Below, in pieces: positions 1-10,708 of a stretch of 64,000 nt of DNA. The notes under the pieces were generated by a model, which saw nothing but the letters and a program-made list of their open reading frames with translations, was not told the origin of the DNA and did no database searches. This DNA is from Bartonella harrusi. Its GTDB lineage: Bacteria > Pseudomonadota > Alphaproteobacteria > Rhizobiales > Rhizobiaceae. Location: NCBI RefSeq assembly GCF_024297065.1, contig NZ_CP101114.1, positions 1,116,001 through 1,180,000 on the forward strand. Direction: 5' to 3'. Position 1 is the stretch's first letter; each line of letters opens with the position of its first letter. Both the position numbers and the translations under genes were made by a program.

Positions 1-2
1 CG

Positions 3-1361
3 GCAGACAAAAGCTTCATACAAAATGTAACATTTTTAGGTTGGCAGCTTGATGGACAAACGGCTATTACCGTTACATGTCTTCTATTGTTTATTGGTGC
101 AATGGGGAAATCAGCGCAATTTCTTTTACATACATGGCTCCCTGATGCCATGGAGGGACCAACGCCTGTATCAGCGCTTATTCATGCAGCAACGATGGTA
201 ACAGCTGGTGTCTTTATGGTTGCGCGTATGTCGCCAATTTTTGAACTCTCTTCTATTGCTTTGACAGTTATTATTATTGTTGGAGCAACGACTGCATTTT
301 TTGCGGCAACTATAGGGCTGGTGCAGAATGATATTAAACGTGTGATTGCCTATTCTACATGTTCACAACTTGGTTATATGTTTGTTGCATTAGGTGTTGG
401 AGCTTATGGAGCGGCTGTTTTTCATCTTTTTACGCATGCTTTTTTTAAAGCTCTATTATTTCTTGGTGCAGGCTCTGTCATTCATGCTGTGTCTGATGAA
501 CAAGATATGCGAAAAATGGGTGGGTTATACAAGCATATCAAAGCAACTTATTGGATGATGATGATCGGAACCCTTGCATTGACGGGTGTTGGGATTCCAG
601 GAACAGTTTTTGGGACCGCAGGCTTTTTTTCCAAGGATGCAATTATAGAATCTGCTTTTGCTTCACATAATATCGCTTCAGGATATGCTTTCTCTCTTCT
701 TGTTTTTGCTGCTTTATTAACAAGTTTTTATTCATGGCGTCTTATATTTATGACATTTCACGGTAAACCACGGGCAACCGTTGATGTTATGCATCATGTT
801 CATGAATCCCCCCCCGTTATGTTGATTCCTCTCCTTATTTTATCTATTGGAGCAATATTTGCTGGTGTCGTTTTCCAGCCTTACTTTTTTGGTGATTTGT
901 ATGATGCTTTTTGGAAGGGAGCACTCTTTACAAACAAACATAATCATATCCTTCACGATGCGCACAATGTGTTTGATTGGGTTAAATGGTCACCCTTTAT
1001 AGCGATGATTTTCGGGTTCATGTTAGCCTATTTGTTTTATATTATTTTCCCTTCTCTTCCTAAGAAATTGGCTGTTGTTATGCCAAGGGTTTATCTCTTT
1101 CTTTACCAAAAATGGTATTTTGATCAACTCTACAACTTTCTATTTGTGCGTCCTGCTTTCAGAATTGGTTTTTTTCTTTGGAAGGTGGGAGACGGAAAAA
1201 TTATTGATGGTCTAGGTCCGAATGGTATTGCAGCACGTGTTGTTGAGATTACAAATAGAGTGGTTCGGATGCAGACAGGCTATCTTTATCACTATGCATT
1301 TGCGATGCTTATAGGTGTTGCAATGTTGATCACATGGATGATGATCGGGGGCGTAAATTGA
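3..1361 (+). CDS. nuoL: NADH-quinone oxidoreductase subunit L, 5'-truncated by the window
   Basis: This is the C-terminal part (about 450 codons) of NuoL, an antiporter-like proton-pumping membrane subunit of respiratory complex I. The frame is open from base 3, so the true start lies outside the window; TTG 87 is only the first internal start-like codon. The antiporter signature [13 protein letters not shown] followed by the [13 protein letters not shown] segment is visible near the beginning, then a series of hydrophobic helices. The final part, roughly the last 80 residues, should be the lateral helix and last membrane segment. It ends in a TGATG overlap with nuoM, as expected for the distal end of a nuoA-N operon. 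The family is usually about 610-660 residues, so about one third is missing. Identification is very secure. Confidence 0.96.
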   Translation, partial: ADKSFIQNVTFLGWQLDGQTAITVTCLLLFIGAMGKSAQFLLHTWLPDAMEGPTPVSALIHAATMVTAGVFMVARMSPIFELSSIALTVIIIVGATTAFFAATIGLVQNDIKRVIAYSTCSQLGYMFVALGVGAYGAAVFHLFTHAFFKALLFLGAGSVIHAVSDEQDMRKMGGLYKHIKATYWMMMIGTLALTGVGIPGTVFGTAGFFSKDAIIESAFASHNIASGYAFSLLVFAALLTSFYSWRLIFMTFHGKPRATVDVMHHVHESPPVMLIPLLILSIGAIFAGVVFQPYFFGDLYDAFWKGALFTNKHNHILHDAHNVFDWVKWSPFIAMIFGFMLAYLFYIIFPSLPKKLAVVMPRVYLFLYQKWYFDQLYNFLFVRPAFRIGFFLWKVGDGKIIDGLGPNGIAARVVEITNRVVRMQTGYLYHYAFAMLIGVAMLITWMMIGGVN

Positions 1362-2830
1362 TGATCGATTGGCCTATTCTTTCTACAGTTACATTTTTAC
1401 CGCTTGTTGGTGTCCTTCTCATTTTATTTATCAAAGAGGATAATGAGGTCGCTCGGCATAACATACGCAATGTAGCATTTTTTACGACTGTGTTTGTTTT
1501 TATTATTTCCTTAATTATTTGGGCGGGTTTCGATCATACAGATGCTCATTTTCAAATGGTTGAGAAAGCCAATTGGTTAGGGGGGGGGATCAGTTATCAT
1601 ATGGGGGTTGATGGCATTTCTATCCTCTTTGTAGTTCTTTCGGCTTTTCTTTTGCCTTTCTGTATTTTAGCAAGTTGGGAAAATGTTAAAGATAGATTAA
1701 AAGCCTATATGATTGCTTTTCTTCTTCTTGAAGTTGCGATTATTGGGGTTTTTTGTGCTCTTGATGCAATGTTGTTTTATGTCTTTTTTGAAGGCAGCCT
1801 TATTCCAATGTTTATTATTATAGGTGTTTGGGGAGGCCCACGACGTGTTTATGCAAGTATAAAGTTTTTCCTTTACACTTTACTTGGTTCAGTGCTGATG
1901 CTGGTTGCTCTTATGGCTATGTATTGGCAAGCTGGAACACTTGATATACCGACTTTATTAACTTACCAATTTCCTGCGCATATGCAAATTTGGTTATGGC
2001 TTGCCTTCTTTGCTTCTTTTGCGGTTAAAATGCCCATGTGGCCTGTTCACACATGGTTGCCTGATGCTCACGTAGAAGCACCTACCGCTGGTTCGGTTAT
2101 TTTAGCTGGTGTTTTACTCAAATTAGGTGGGTATGGTTTTCTTCGTTTTTCTTTACCAATGTTTCCTATTGCTTCGGCTGATCTTGCTCCTTTGGTTTTC
2201 ACCTTATCGCTTATCGCTATTCTTTATACATCACTGGTTGCACTTGTTCAAAATGACATAAAAAAACTTATTGCCTATTCTTCAATAGCACATATGGGAT
2301 ATGTAACGATGGGTATTTTTGCTGCGAATGAACAAGGTATCCAAGGTGCTATTTATCAGATGCTATCGCATGGAATTGTTTCAGCGGCTTTATTTCTTTG
2401 TGTCGGGGTTATTTACGATCGTCTTCATACCCGCGAAATTTCAGCTTTTGGTGGTCTCGTTAATAATATGCCTAAATATGCTGTTGTTTTCTTAATTTTC
2501 ACTATGGCAAATGTTGGTTTGCCTGGGAGTTCAGGATTTTTAGGTGAATTTTTAACCTTAATAGGTGTTTTTCAAGTCAACAAATTGATTGTTGTTTTTG
2601 CGACAACGGGTGTTATTTTGTCCGCTGGCTATGCACTTTACCTTTACCGGCGTGTGGTGTTCGGTTCCTTGGATAAGGAGAACTTAAAAGTCCTTATTGA
2701 TCTTTCTACAAGAGAGAAGTTTATTCTTTATCCGATGGTTATTCTTACAATATTTTTTGGTATCTATCCAACGCCTATTCTTAAAGCAACGGCGTTTTCC
2801 GTAGAAGCCCTCATCAGTAAACTGCATTAG
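1361..2830 (+). CDS. nuoM: NADH-quinone oxidoreductase subunit M
   Basis: NuoM is an antiporter-like proton-translocating inner-membrane subunit of complex I. The product has 489 residues and many transmembrane helices. [10 protein letters not shown] near residue 143 contains the conserved glutamate, and [13 protein letters not shown] near residue 230 with the following VLLKLGGYG segment is the classic subunit M signature. The longer frame from 1334 would overlap nuoL by 28 bases; ATG 1361 overlaps the nuoL stop by one base and has a G-rich ribosome binding stretch just upstream, so it is preferred. The gene lies between nuoL and nuoN and is translationally coupled to nuoL. Family assignment is secure. 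Confidence 0.96.
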   Translation: MIDWPILSTVTFLPLVGVLLILFIKEDNEVARHNIRNVAFFTTVFVFIISLIIWAGFDHTDAHFQMVEKANWLGGGISYHMGVDGISILFVVLSAFLLPFCILASWENVKDRLKAYMIAFLLLEVAIIGVFCALDAMLFYVFFEGSLIPMFIIIGVWGGPRRVYASIKFFLYTLLGSVLMLVALMAMYWQAGTLDIPTLLTYQFPAHMQIWLWLAFFASFAVKMPMWPVHTWLPDAHVEAPTAGSVILAGVLLKLGGYGFLRFSLPMFPIASADLAPLVFTLSLIAILYTSLVALVQNDIKKLIAYSSIAHMGYVTMGIFAANEQGIQGAIYQMLSHGIVSAALFLCVGVIYDRLHTREISAFGGLVNNMPKYAVVFLIFTMANVGLPGSSGFLGEFLTLIGVFQVNKLIVVFATTGVILSAGYALYLYRRVVFGSLDKENLKVLIDLSTREKFILYPMVILTIFFGIYPTPILKATAFSVEALISKLH

Positions 2831-2841
2831 ATAAGGGAAGA

Positions 2842-4302
2842 ATGCTCATGCAAACTGAAATAATAACGCAATTCGTATTAATTCTTCCAGAGACTTTAAT
2901 AGCATTAGGAGGGATAGTATTTCTTTTGATTGGAGTTTATTCCAAAACGCGTTCTTTTTTAACTTTAACAGGTCTTTCTATTGCTCTTCTTATTGCAACC
3001 ATTATTATTATCGTTGTTTTTCCGAAAAGTGGTTTGTTTCAGACCAATGCGCTCATTATTGACTCTTTTGGTCGTTACATGAAAGTTTTAACGCTCATTG
3101 GGGCACTTTTTGCTCTGATTATGTCTGTTGGTTTTACCAGTTCTCAAAAGTTCGATGTATTTGAATTTCCAATACTTGTTCTTTTAGCAACTCTTGGTAT
3201 GATGCTGATGATTTCAGCTGGTAATATGCTCTCACTTTATATGGGATTAGAATTACAATCCTTAGCTTTATATATTTTAGCTGCCATTAATCGTGATAAT
3301 GTAAAATCTTCTGAAGCGGGGATAAAATATTTTGTTTTAGGGGCATTATCTTCAGGATTGCTCCTGTATGGTATTTCTTTGCTTTATGGTTTTACTGGAC
3401 AAATTGGTTTTCGTGAAATTGCAGTTACCTTAAAAGATGAAAATTTACAATTGGGTGTTGTTTTTGGAATTGTGTTTATTTTAGCTGGTTTGGCTTTCAA
3501 AATTTCTGCCGTTCCATTTCATATGTGGACACCTGATGTTTATGAAGGAGCACCGACACCCATTACAGCATTTTTTGCTGGTGCTCCTAAAATTGCTGCG
3601 ATGGCACTCATCATTCGTGTTATTGTTACAACTTTTATGCCACTGGGTAGTTCTGATGGCTCTATGCCTGCATGGCAACAAATCTTAGTGTTTATGGCGA
3701 TTACATCGATGATACTTGGTGCATTCGCCGCAATTGGACAGAGAAATATTAAACGTTTAATGGCTTATTCATCAATCAGTCATATGGGATATGCGCTTGT
3801 TGGGTTAGCTGCTGGAGATATGCTTGGGATAAAAAGTGTTATTCTTTATATGACTATTTATCTGGGTATGACGATTGGTTCATTTGCTTTTATCCTTGGA
3901 ATGCGCTCTAGTGATGGAAATGTTGAAAATATGGATGATCTTTCAGGGTTAATAAAAACGCATCCATTTATGGCTGTTGTAATGACAATACAGCTTTTTT
4001 CTTTAGCAAGTATACCGCCTATGGCTGGTTTTTTTGGGAAATGGTATACATTTTCTGCTGCTGTTCATGCTGGACTTACTCCACTTGCTGTCGTTGGAAT
4101 GATAGCGTCTGTTGTGGGAGCTTTTTATTATTTGCGGCTTATTAAAATTATGTGGTTTGATGAAGCAAAGGCGCGTTTTGTTGTGTTGTCCAATGAGCTT
4201 CAATTTTGTCTCGGTCTTTCTGCATTCTTTGTTTTGTTTTATATGCTTTTTGGAGTTTGGTTTGCTAAGTTAGCAGAAACAGCAGCCGCTGCATTGTTTT
4301 AA
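2842..4302 (+). CDS. nuoN: NADH-quinone oxidoreductase subunit N
   Basis: NuoN is the third antiporter-like membrane subunit of complex I. The 486-residue product is almost entirely hydrophobic helices. FHMWTPDVYEGAPTP near residue 225 is the subunit N version of the antiporter signature, and SSISHMGYALVGL follows near residue 310. The start at ATG 2842 has AAGGGAAG four to five bases upstream; ATG 2848 in the same frame is a possible alternative. The gene sits 11 bases after nuoM, and its TAA stop overlaps the birA ATG by one base. It completes the order nuoL-nuoM-nuoN. Confidence 0.96.
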   Translation: MLMQTEIITQFVLILPETLIALGGIVFLLIGVYSKTRSFLTLTGLSIALLIATIIIIVVFPKSGLFQTNALIIDSFGRYMKVLTLIGALFALIMSVGFTSSQKFDVFEFPILVLLATLGMMLMISAGNMLSLYMGLELQSLALYILAAINRDNVKSSEAGIKYFVLGALSSGLLLYGISLLYGFTGQIGFREIAVTLKDENLQLGVVFGIVFILAGLAFKISAVPFHMWTPDVYEGAPTPITAFFAGAPKIAAMALIIRVIVTTFMPLGSSDGSMPAWQQILVFMAITSMILGAFAAIGQRNIKRLMAYSSISHMGYALVGLAAGDMLGIKSVILYMTIYLGMTIGSFAFILGMRSSDGNVENMDDLSGLIKTHPFMAVVMTIQLFSLASIPPMAGFFGKWYTFSAAVHAGLTPLAVVGMIASVVGAFYYLRLIKIMWFDEAKARFVVLSNELQFCLGLSAFFVLFYMLFGVWFAKLAETAAAALF

Positions 4303-5111
4303 TGGATATGGTTTATATTTTATCAGATTTTGTACAAAAACAAGGATATACGGTTGAATCATACGAAAATGTTGATTCAACAAATCTTATTGCACAACGA
4401 AAAGCACAAGCTGGTCATAAAGGTTATCTCTGGGTTGTTGCGCAAGAACAATCAGAAGGAAGAGCCAGAAGAGGCCGAACATGGTCTAGTCCGAAAGGGA
4501 ACCTTTATTCTAGTCTTTTGTTAATTGACGATATTGTTCATCAAACTGCTGCTCAGCTTGGTTTTGTTGCTGGAGTGAGTGTGGTAGAAGCAATAAAACA
4601 TTTTATAAAGGATAAAAAGCAAGCGGACAATATTGTTCGTTTAAAATGGCCGAATGATATTTTGCTAGGAGGAGCGAAAAGCTCTGGAATTTTGCTTGAG
4701 ATTTTTAAATTGCCATCACAACAAGATGCATTGGTTATTGGTATTGGAATCAATGTAAAACATCATTATGAACATGTGCCATATCCTACTTCAAGTTTAA
4801 ATAATATTGGTTTGTATGTTGAAGAAGGATCATTGTTTACAGCTTTGGCGGAGTGTTTTTCTAAAAACTATCTTTTTTGGAAACAATCAGAAGGAGTTGA
4901 TATAATCCGCAAAAAATGGCTTTTATATTCTGCGCATCTTGGACAGCATATCAGGGTATTCAATGATGAAAAAATCATCGAAGGTATTTTTGATGGTCTT
5001 GATAGTGACTTTAACTGTCTCGTAAAACAAAAAAATGGTCAGCAAGCCATTATAACAGCTGGAGATGTCCATTTTGGTTTAGCTGCTTCTGTTAATGCGG
5101 GCCGTTATTAG
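4302..5111 (+). CDS. birA: Biotin--[acetyl-CoA-carboxylase] ligase
   Basis: This enzyme attaches biotin to the carrier domain of biotin-dependent carboxylases through biotinyl-AMP. The 269-residue protein has the catalytic core: GRARRGRTWSSPKGNLYSS around residues 53-71 (GRGRxGRxW-type biotin/AMP loop) and LKWPNDILL near residue 113, where the KWPND lysine binds biotinyl-AMP. It lacks the N-terminal helix-turn-helix of the Escherichia coli bifunctional BirA (321 residues), so it should be a monofunctional ligase without repressor activity. The ATG overlaps the nuoN stop by one base; nuoN-birA-rnj is a common alphaproteobacterial order. Confident in family and function. Confidence 0.93.
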   Translation: MDMVYILSDFVQKQGYTVESYENVDSTNLIAQRKAQAGHKGYLWVVAQEQSEGRARRGRTWSSPKGNLYSSLLLIDDIVHQTAAQLGFVAGVSVVEAIKHFIKDKKQADNIVRLKWPNDILLGGAKSSGILLEIFKLPSQQDALVIGIGINVKHHYEHVPYPTSSLNNIGLYVEEGSLFTALAECFSKNYLFWKQSEGVDIIRKKWLLYSAHLGQHIRVFNDEKIIEGIFDGLDSDFNCLVKQKNGQQAIITAGDVHFGLAASVNAGRY

Positions 5112-5166
5112 TTTAATAAAATTTTATTTTACCATCGGATTTATCTTAATAATTTAGGAGATGTTT

Positions 5167-6843
5167 ATGGTTGCAGCCAATGAGAGTGAATTTGTTTTTT
5201 TGCCTTTCGGAGGGGTAGGCGAAATAGGGATGAATCTGGCTGCTTATGGATTTGGTTCCGAAAATCTTCGTGAATGGCTTCTTGTTGATATGGGAGTGAG
5301 TTTTGCTGGTTCTGAATTCCCAGGAGCAGATCTTATTTTACCTGATATTCGTTTTCTTGAGAGTGAAAAATACAATGTGCGTGGTCTTGTTTTAACACAT
5401 GCTCATGAAGATCATTATGGTGCTGTCCTTGATTTATGGCCAAAACTTAAAGTTCCACTTTATTGTACTCCTTTTACGGCAGGATTATTAGAGAGTAAAA
5501 GGCAATCTGATTTTGGATCTCATAATATTTCATTTAATATTTTTCAAGCTGGTGATTGTTTTCAGGTCGGTTCCTTTGCCATTGAAGCTATTGCCGTTAA
5601 TCATTCAATCCCAGAGTCTGTATCTTTAGCGATTACAACATCTTTAGGCACTGTTATCCACACTGGCGATTGGAAAATTGATCATACACCTTCTCTTGGC
5701 GTTATAACAGATGAAAAGCGTTTTCGCACTTTAGGCAATAAAGGTATTTTAGCATTGCTTTGTGATTCCACGAATGCATGTCGGGATGGTGTGACGCCAT
5801 CAGAACAACAAGTTCAGACAAGTCTTTCTGAAATTTTTTCCAAAGCGGAGGAGCGAGTTGCAATCGTTACTTTTGCCTCTAATGTTGGTCGAATACGTTC
5901 AATTGCTCTTGCTGCTGAATCTGTTGGGCGCAAAGTTCTTGTTGTTGGACGCTCGTTAAAACGGAGTCTTATGGTTGCACAAGAGCTTGGTTATATGGAT
6001 GGTTTAGCACCATTTGTTACGGAAGATGATTATGGTTATATCCCACGCAAAGAGATCGTTTTAATCGTGACAGGTAGCCAAGGAGAACCTTGTGCTGCCT
6101 TAGCAAAATTATCACGCAATGGCATGAGAAATATTGCACTTTCTTCTGGTGATACTGTTATTTATTCATCACGAAGTATACCAGGAAACGAAAAAGCTAT
6201 TATTGAAATACAAAATCGTTTTATTGATATGGGTGTTAAAGTTATTACGAATGAGGATGCTCTTGTTCATGTTTCAGGTCATCCTCGTCGCGCAGAACTT
6301 GTACAGATGTATGATTGGGTAAAACCACAGATACTTGTTCCTGTCCATGGAGAAGCAATCCATCTTACGGCTCAGGCAGATTTAGCGCGTCAAGCAGGAA
6401 TTGAAATTGTTTCTAATATTAGAAATGGCAGTATACTACGCCTTGCACCAAAGCCTGTAGAGGTTATTGATCAAGTCCCTGTTGGTCGCATCTATAAGGA
6501 TGGTTGTCTTATTGGAAATGAAGATGAATTAGGAATCCGCGAACGTCGCAAATTAAGTTATGCCGGTTATGTTGCTGTTTCCCTCCATGTGAATAGCAAG
6601 CACGAATTGTTGGGTGATATTGGTTTAAATACCTTCGGATTACCTGAAAGTAATGGAAAAGGGGAGAACTTAAAAGATATTCTCTTAAATGTTGTGGAAA
6701 ATACATTTTATAACATCCCGCGCATTAAACGAAAAAATAATGAGCTTATTCGAGAAGCAACGCGACGTGCAGTAAGAGCTGCTGTCAATGAAGCTTGGCA
6801 AAAAAAGCCCGTTTGTACAGTTTTTTTACATCAGTCAAAATGA
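5167..6843 (+). CDS. rnj: Ribonuclease J
   Basis: RNase J is a metallo-beta-lactamase/beta-CASP nuclease with 5'-3' exonuclease and endonuclease activity in RNA processing. The zinc motif THAHEDHYGAV is near residues 77-87, and further metal-site segments are visible as HTGDWKIDH and the beta-CASP HVSGHPRR and PVHGE motifs. Length (about 558 residues) is normal. The AGGAG at 5156-5160 directly touches ATG 5161 but is six bases from the in-frame ATG 5167, so 5167 is chosen. The gene follows birA after a 55-base gap. In alphaproteobacteria RNase J coexists with RNase E, and rne is indeed present at 18-20.7 kb. Confidence 0.93.
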   Translation: MVAANESEFVFLPFGGVGEIGMNLAAYGFGSENLREWLLVDMGVSFAGSEFPGADLILPDIRFLESEKYNVRGLVLTHAHEDHYGAVLDLWPKLKVPLYCTPFTAGLLESKRQSDFGSHNISFNIFQAGDCFQVGSFAIEAIAVNHSIPESVSLAITTSLGTVIHTGDWKIDHTPSLGVITDEKRFRTLGNKGILALLCDSTNACRDGVTPSEQQVQTSLSEIFSKAEERVAIVTFASNVGRIRSIALAAESVGRKVLVVGRSLKRSLMVAQELGYMDGLAPFVTEDDYGYIPRKEIVLIVTGSQGEPCAALAKLSRNGMRNIALSSGDTVIYSSRSIPGNEKAIIEIQNRFIDMGVKVITNEDALVHVSGHPRRAELVQMYDWVKPQILVPVHGEAIHLTAQADLARQAGIEIVSNIRNGSILRLAPKPVEVIDQVPVGRIYKDGCLIGNEDELGIRERRKLSYAGYVAVSLHVNSKHELLGDIGLNTFGLPESNGKGENLKDILLNVVENTFYNIPRIKRKNNELIREATRRAVRAAVNEAWQKKPVCTVFLHQSK

Positions 6844-7049
6844 AGCGCTATGCTATTAGATTATTTTTTTAAGAAAGAAAGAGAAAACTAAATTATAAGA
6901 TTATCTTATCGTTAAGCGCGATAGGGGAGCATATAAATTTGAAAAATATGACCGTTATCTTTGCAAGTATTCAGAATGTAGCTATAGATAAACATATCTA
7001 CTTTAAATTGTTTCAATATGATGGATTTGATTAGGAGTTAATTATCGCA

Positions 7050-8378
7050 ATGCGTCTTTCTCAATACTTTCTTCCACTTTTAAAGGAGAATCCTAAGGAA
7101 GCAGAGATTATTTCTCATCGATTAATGTTGCGTGCAGGTATGATTCGACAACAAACTTCAGGGATCTATTCTTGGCTTCCCTTGGGTAAAAAAGTGCTTG
7201 ATAAAGTTTGTAAGATTATTCGTGAAGAGCAAGAACGCGCTGGCGCTATAGAAATATTAATGCCGACAATTCAGTCTGCAGATCTTTGGCGAGAAAGTGG
7301 CCGTTATGATGATTATGGTTTAGAAATGCTCCGCATTAAAGATCGCCAAAAACGTGATTTACTTTATGGTCCGACAAATGAAGAGTTAGTGACGGATATT
7401 TTTCGTTCTTACATTCGTTCTTATAAAGATCTTCCGCTGAATTTGTATCATATTCAATGGAAATTTCGTGATGAAATCCGTCCACGTTTTGGTGTAATGC
7501 GTTCACGAGAATTTTTAATGAAAGATGCCTATTCTTTCGATCTTGATTATGAAGGTTCTCAGACATCTTATAATCGTATGTTTATTGCTTATTTACGCAC
7601 TTTTTCTCGTCTTGGCTTAAAGGCAATTCCTATGCGTGCTGATACAGGTCCAATTGGTGGCGAACTTAGTCATGAATTTATTATTTTGGCTGAAACAGGC
7701 GAGAGTGCGATATTCTGTGATAAACAATTTCTTGAGCTTACTGTTCCAGATAGTTCAATTGATTTTAGCGATAAAGCTGCTTTAACTGATGTTGTTAAAC
7801 AGTGGACGTCTTTTTATGCTGCGACAGAGGAAATGCATAATGGCGAAGAGTGGGCTAAAGTTCCTGATCAGAATCGCCTTTCAGCACGTGGTATTGAAGT
7901 AGGGCATATTTTTCACTTTGGTACGAAATATTCTGCTCCAATGGGAGCAAAAGTTATGGGACAAGATGGAAAAGAGCATATTGTCTCTATGGGGTCTTAT
8001 GGTATTGGGCCTTCGCGTCTTGTTGCCGCTGCTATTGAAGCTTCCCATGATGAAAATGGTATTATTTGGCCAAGCTCTATAGCACCATTTGATTTTGGTA
8101 TTATCAATATGAAGCCAGAAGATGAAAAATGTACACACGCCTGCGAAACGCTCTATCGGGGTTTAAAGCATGCTGGTTTTGATCCATTGTTGGATGATAG
8201 AGATGAGCGTCCTGGAACCAAATTTGCAACAATGGATTTAATTGGTTTACCAATGCAAATAATTGTTGGACCTAAAAGCATTACGCAAAATGAAGTTGAA
8301 ATAAAAGATCGAAAAACGAATGTTAAAGAGTCTCTAACGGTTGAAGATGTCCTTAAAAAGTTTGCTGTAGTTTTATAG
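7050..8378 (+). CDS. proS: Prolyl-tRNA synthetase
   Basis: ProRS charges tRNA-Pro with proline. The 442-residue length is typical of the short alphaproteobacterial type, which lacks the large editing insertion of the 570-residue E. coli enzyme. Class II features are visible: motif 2 around [25 protein letters not shown] (residues about 135-160, two blocks) and the C-terminal anticodon-binding domain with [18 protein letters not shown]. The start MRLSQYF is usual for the family and is preceded by TTAGGAG at a 12-base distance. It is followed nine bases downstream by lolC. About 200 bases before it contain no gene; relatives often have a small gene there. Confidence 0.95.
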   Translation: MRLSQYFLPLLKENPKEAEIISHRLMLRAGMIRQQTSGIYSWLPLGKKVLDKVCKIIREEQERAGAIEILMPTIQSADLWRESGRYDDYGLEMLRIKDRQKRDLLYGPTNEELVTDIFRSYIRSYKDLPLNLYHIQWKFRDEIRPRFGVMRSREFLMKDAYSFDLDYEGSQTSYNRMFIAYLRTFSRLGLKAIPMRADTGPIGGELSHEFIILAETGESAIFCDKQFLELTVPDSSIDFSDKAALTDVVKQWTSFYAATEEMHNGEEWAKVPDQNRLSARGIEVGHIFHFGTKYSAPMGAKVMGQDGKEHIVSMGSYGIGPSRLVAAAIEASHDENGIIWPSSIAPFDFGIINMKPEDEKCTHACETLYRGLKHAGFDPLLDDRDERPGTKFATMDLIGLPMQIIVGPKSITQNEVEIKDRKTNVKESLTVEDVLKKFAVVL

Positions 8379-8386
8379 GCGATATT

Positions 8387-9655
8387 ATGAAGAGGTTGAG
8401 CAGTAAATGGTTTTCATCTTATGAGTGGATGATCGCCTTTCGTTATATGATTCCTAATAAAAAACATGTTGTTGCTTCCGTTATTTCAATCATTTCTCTT
8501 ATTGGAATTATGTTAGGGGTCTTTGCTCTGGTTGTTGTTATGGCGGTGATGAATGGTTTTCGCACAGAACTTCTCAATCGTATTCTTGGTATGAATGGAC
8601 ATCTTATTGTTCAGGCAGTTCATTCTGGTTTTTCTGATTATAAAACTCTTATTTCTTCTTTAGAATCTATAAATGGTGTAAAATTTTCTTTGCCTGTTAT
8701 TGAAGGCCAAGCACTTGTTCAGGGCGAAGTTGAAGGAGGCTCTGGTGCGTTAGTGCGTGGTATGCGTAAACAGGATTTAGAGAAGCTTAAAACAGTATCT
8801 CAAAATATTAAGTTAGGTTCGCTTGCCCAATTTGATAAAGAAGAGGGGGTGGCAATTGGAAGTGGTTTGGCTACAAAATTGGGGCTTACCGTTGGGCGTT
8901 ATCTGCGTATCATTACTCCAGATGGCGATGCTACTCCTTTTGGGGTTACACCCCGTGTTAAGGCTTATAAGGTAAGCGCTATTTTTGAAGTTGGTATGTC
9001 TGAATACGATTCAATCTTTGTTTTTATGCCTCTTCATGAAGCACAAATGTTTTTTAATCTAGGAGATAAAATTCAGTCTCTTGAACTCTTTCTCAATAAT
9101 CCTGATGCAGTTGATCGAATAAAACCAATTATAGAGAAAGTCGTTGATCAAAAAATCTATTTAATTGATTGGCGTGAGCGCAATCAGGCTTTTTTTTCAG
9201 CCTTACAGATTGAACGAAATGTTATGTTTTTCATTCTTTCTCTTATTGTTCTTGTTGCTGCTTTGAATATTATTTCAGGGTTGATTATGCTTGTAAAAGA
9301 TAAAAGCCATGATATTGCCATTTTACGCACGATGGGTGCACAAAAAAGTGCTGTTATGCGTATATTTATTGTTACTGGTATGATGATTGGATTTATCGGA
9401 ACAATATTGGGTTTAATTTTGGGTATCATAGCGAGCGCGAATATTAATCATATTCAAGATTTTGTATCTTGGTTATTTAATGTCGATGTTTTTAATCCTC
9501 AACTTTACTTTTTAACAAAATTGCCTGCTGAAATTGAGTGGGGACAAACCGCAATAGTTGCTGTAATGGCTTTATTTTTGTCATTCCTTGCGGCGCTCAT
9601 TCCAGCATGGCGCGCTGCTAAGCTCGACCCCGTACAAGCTTTAAGGTATGAATAA
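8387..9655 (+). CDS. lolC: Lipoprotein-releasing ABC transporter permease LolC/LolE
   Basis: This inner-membrane permease works with LolD to release outer-membrane lipoproteins to the LolA chaperone. The 422-residue protein has one N-terminal helix (residues about 25-50), a large periplasmic MacB-like domain, then three C-terminal helices ending in the FtsX-type [19 protein letters not shown] signature. Alphaproteobacteria often have a single LolC/E-like (LolF) protein acting as a homodimer; only one permease is seen here, so lolC versus lolF naming is open. The stop overlaps the lolD ATG (TAATG), indicating coupled translation with the ATPase. Confidence 0.92.
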   Translation: MKRLSSKWFSSYEWMIAFRYMIPNKKHVVASVISIISLIGIMLGVFALVVVMAVMNGFRTELLNRILGMNGHLIVQAVHSGFSDYKTLISSLESINGVKFSLPVIEGQALVQGEVEGGSGALVRGMRKQDLEKLKTVSQNIKLGSLAQFDKEEGVAIGSGLATKLGLTVGRYLRIITPDGDATPFGVTPRVKAYKVSAIFEVGMSEYDSIFVFMPLHEAQMFFNLGDKIQSLELFLNNPDAVDRIKPIIEKVVDQKIYLIDWRERNQAFFSALQIERNVMFFILSLIVLVAALNIISGLIMLVKDKSHDIAILRTMGAQKSAVMRIFIVTGMMIGFIGTILGLILGIIASANINHIQDFVSWLFNVDVFNPQLYFLTKLPAEIEWGQTAIVAVMALFLSFLAALIPAWRAAKLDPVQALRYE

Positions 9656-10335
9656 TGACAGCAATTTTAGAGCTTGTAGAGATTGAGCAACAGTTTTTTG
9701 AGAGCCATAAACCTCTCGTTATTTTGGATAAAGCAAATTTTATCCTTAATCGTGGAGAACTTGTTGCACTTGTTGCCCCATCTGGTGCTGGAAAATCAAC
9801 ACTTCTCCATATTGCTGGATTATTGGAAAAACCAACAGCTGGTGATGTGATGTTACGGGGCATTTCTTGTGCAAAGCGTTCTGATAGTGAGCGGACAGCT
9901 ATCAGATGCCATGATATCGGTTTTGTTTATCAATTTCATCACTTACTTCCAGAGTTTACAGCTTTAGAAAATGTTATGATACCGCAAATGATAGCAGGAT
10001 TTAAAAAATCTGTAGCAGAAAATCGTGCGTTTAAATTGTTAACATATCTGCGTGTTTCTCATCGTGCGAACCATCGTCCATCGGAATTATCAGGTGGGGA
10101 ACAACAACGTGTTGCTATTGCACGTGCTGTAGCAAATGGTCCTTCGGTTCTTTTGGCTGATGAGCCTACAGGAAATCTTGATCCTGTCACTTCAGCTTAT
10201 GTCTTTCAAGCTTTATCCGCGCTTGTTCGTCAATCAGGTCTTTCTGCTCTTATTGCAACACATAATTACGCTTTAGCTAAACAAATGCACCGCCGAATTA
10301 CGCTTAAAGAAAAAAAGATTATTGAACTTCCTTAA
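9655..10335 (+). CDS. lolD: Lipoprotein-releasing ABC transporter ATP-binding protein LolD
   Basis: LolD is the cytoplasmic ATPase that powers lipoprotein release by the LolC/E permease. All ABC motifs are present in the 226-residue protein: Walker A PSGAGKST near residue 42, signature [14 protein letters not shown] near 145, Walker [11 protein letters not shown] near 166, and the switch histidine in ATHN near 200. The Q-loop region [16 protein letters not shown] is typical of the LolD/MacB/FtsE branch. The start overlaps the lolC stop by one base. In many relatives dnaE follows; here sdhE and mfd follow. Confidence 0.94.
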   Translation: MTAILELVEIEQQFFESHKPLVILDKANFILNRGELVALVAPSGAGKSTLLHIAGLLEKPTAGDVMLRGISCAKRSDSERTAIRCHDIGFVYQFHHLLPEFTALENVMIPQMIAGFKKSVAENRAFKLLTYLRVSHRANHRPSELSGGEQQRVAIARAVANGPSVLLADEPTGNLDPVTSAYVFQALSALVRQSGLSALIATHNYALAKQMHRRITLKEKKIIELP

Positions 10336-10412
10336 AAGGAAAGTACTAAATTTATTCCATAAATTGAAAAGTTTACGTATATTATTTGTCACTTAATTCA
10401 AGGAGATCTTTT

Positions 10413-10703
10413 ATGACAGTTTTGAGCGTCAACGGAAATCAACTAGACGCGCGTCGCCGTCGATTGATTTTTCGTGCGTGGCACCGCGGTATTCGTGAAA
10501 TGGATCTCATTTTTGGACATTATGTAGATGCCCATATTGCTGAAATGAGTGATAAAATGCTTTCTGAACTTGAGTATATCTTGTCTTTTGATGATCGTGA
10601 TTTATTGGCGTGGATTACAGGAGAGATTTCACCTCCTTGTGAAATAGAGAGTCCGTTTTTTCGTGACATTATAAACTATCATATTTGCATAAATTTAAAT
10701 TGA
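10413..10703 (+). CDS. sdhE: Succinate dehydrogenase assembly factor SdhE (FAD assembly factor family)
   Basis: This small protein (96 residues from ATG 10413) belongs to the SdhE/SDHAF2 family (DUF339), which promotes covalent attachment of FAD to the succinate dehydrogenase flavoprotein. The hallmark RGxxE motif is visible as RGIREMD near residue 24, followed by the acidic and aromatic pattern ending in LLAWITG. AAGGAG at 10400-10405 fits ATG 10413; an upstream in-frame start at 10386 has no such site. The following mfd frame begins just after the stop, so the two are probably co-transcribed. Confidence 0.9.
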   Translation: MTVLSVNGNQLDARRRRLIFRAWHRGIREMDLIFGHYVDAHIAEMSDKMLSELEYILSFDDRDLLAWITGEISPPCEIESPFFRDIINYHICINLN

Positions 10704-10708
10704 TCTTG

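Noticed and set aside
1334-1360. Longer nuoM start at 1334
   Set aside because: It would overlap nuoL by 28 bases with non-family residues; ATG 1361 overlaps the nuoL stop by one base and gives the usual N-terminus.
5161-5166. ATG 5161 as start of RNase J
   Set aside because: The AGGAG directly abuts this ATG; ATG 5167 is correctly spaced.
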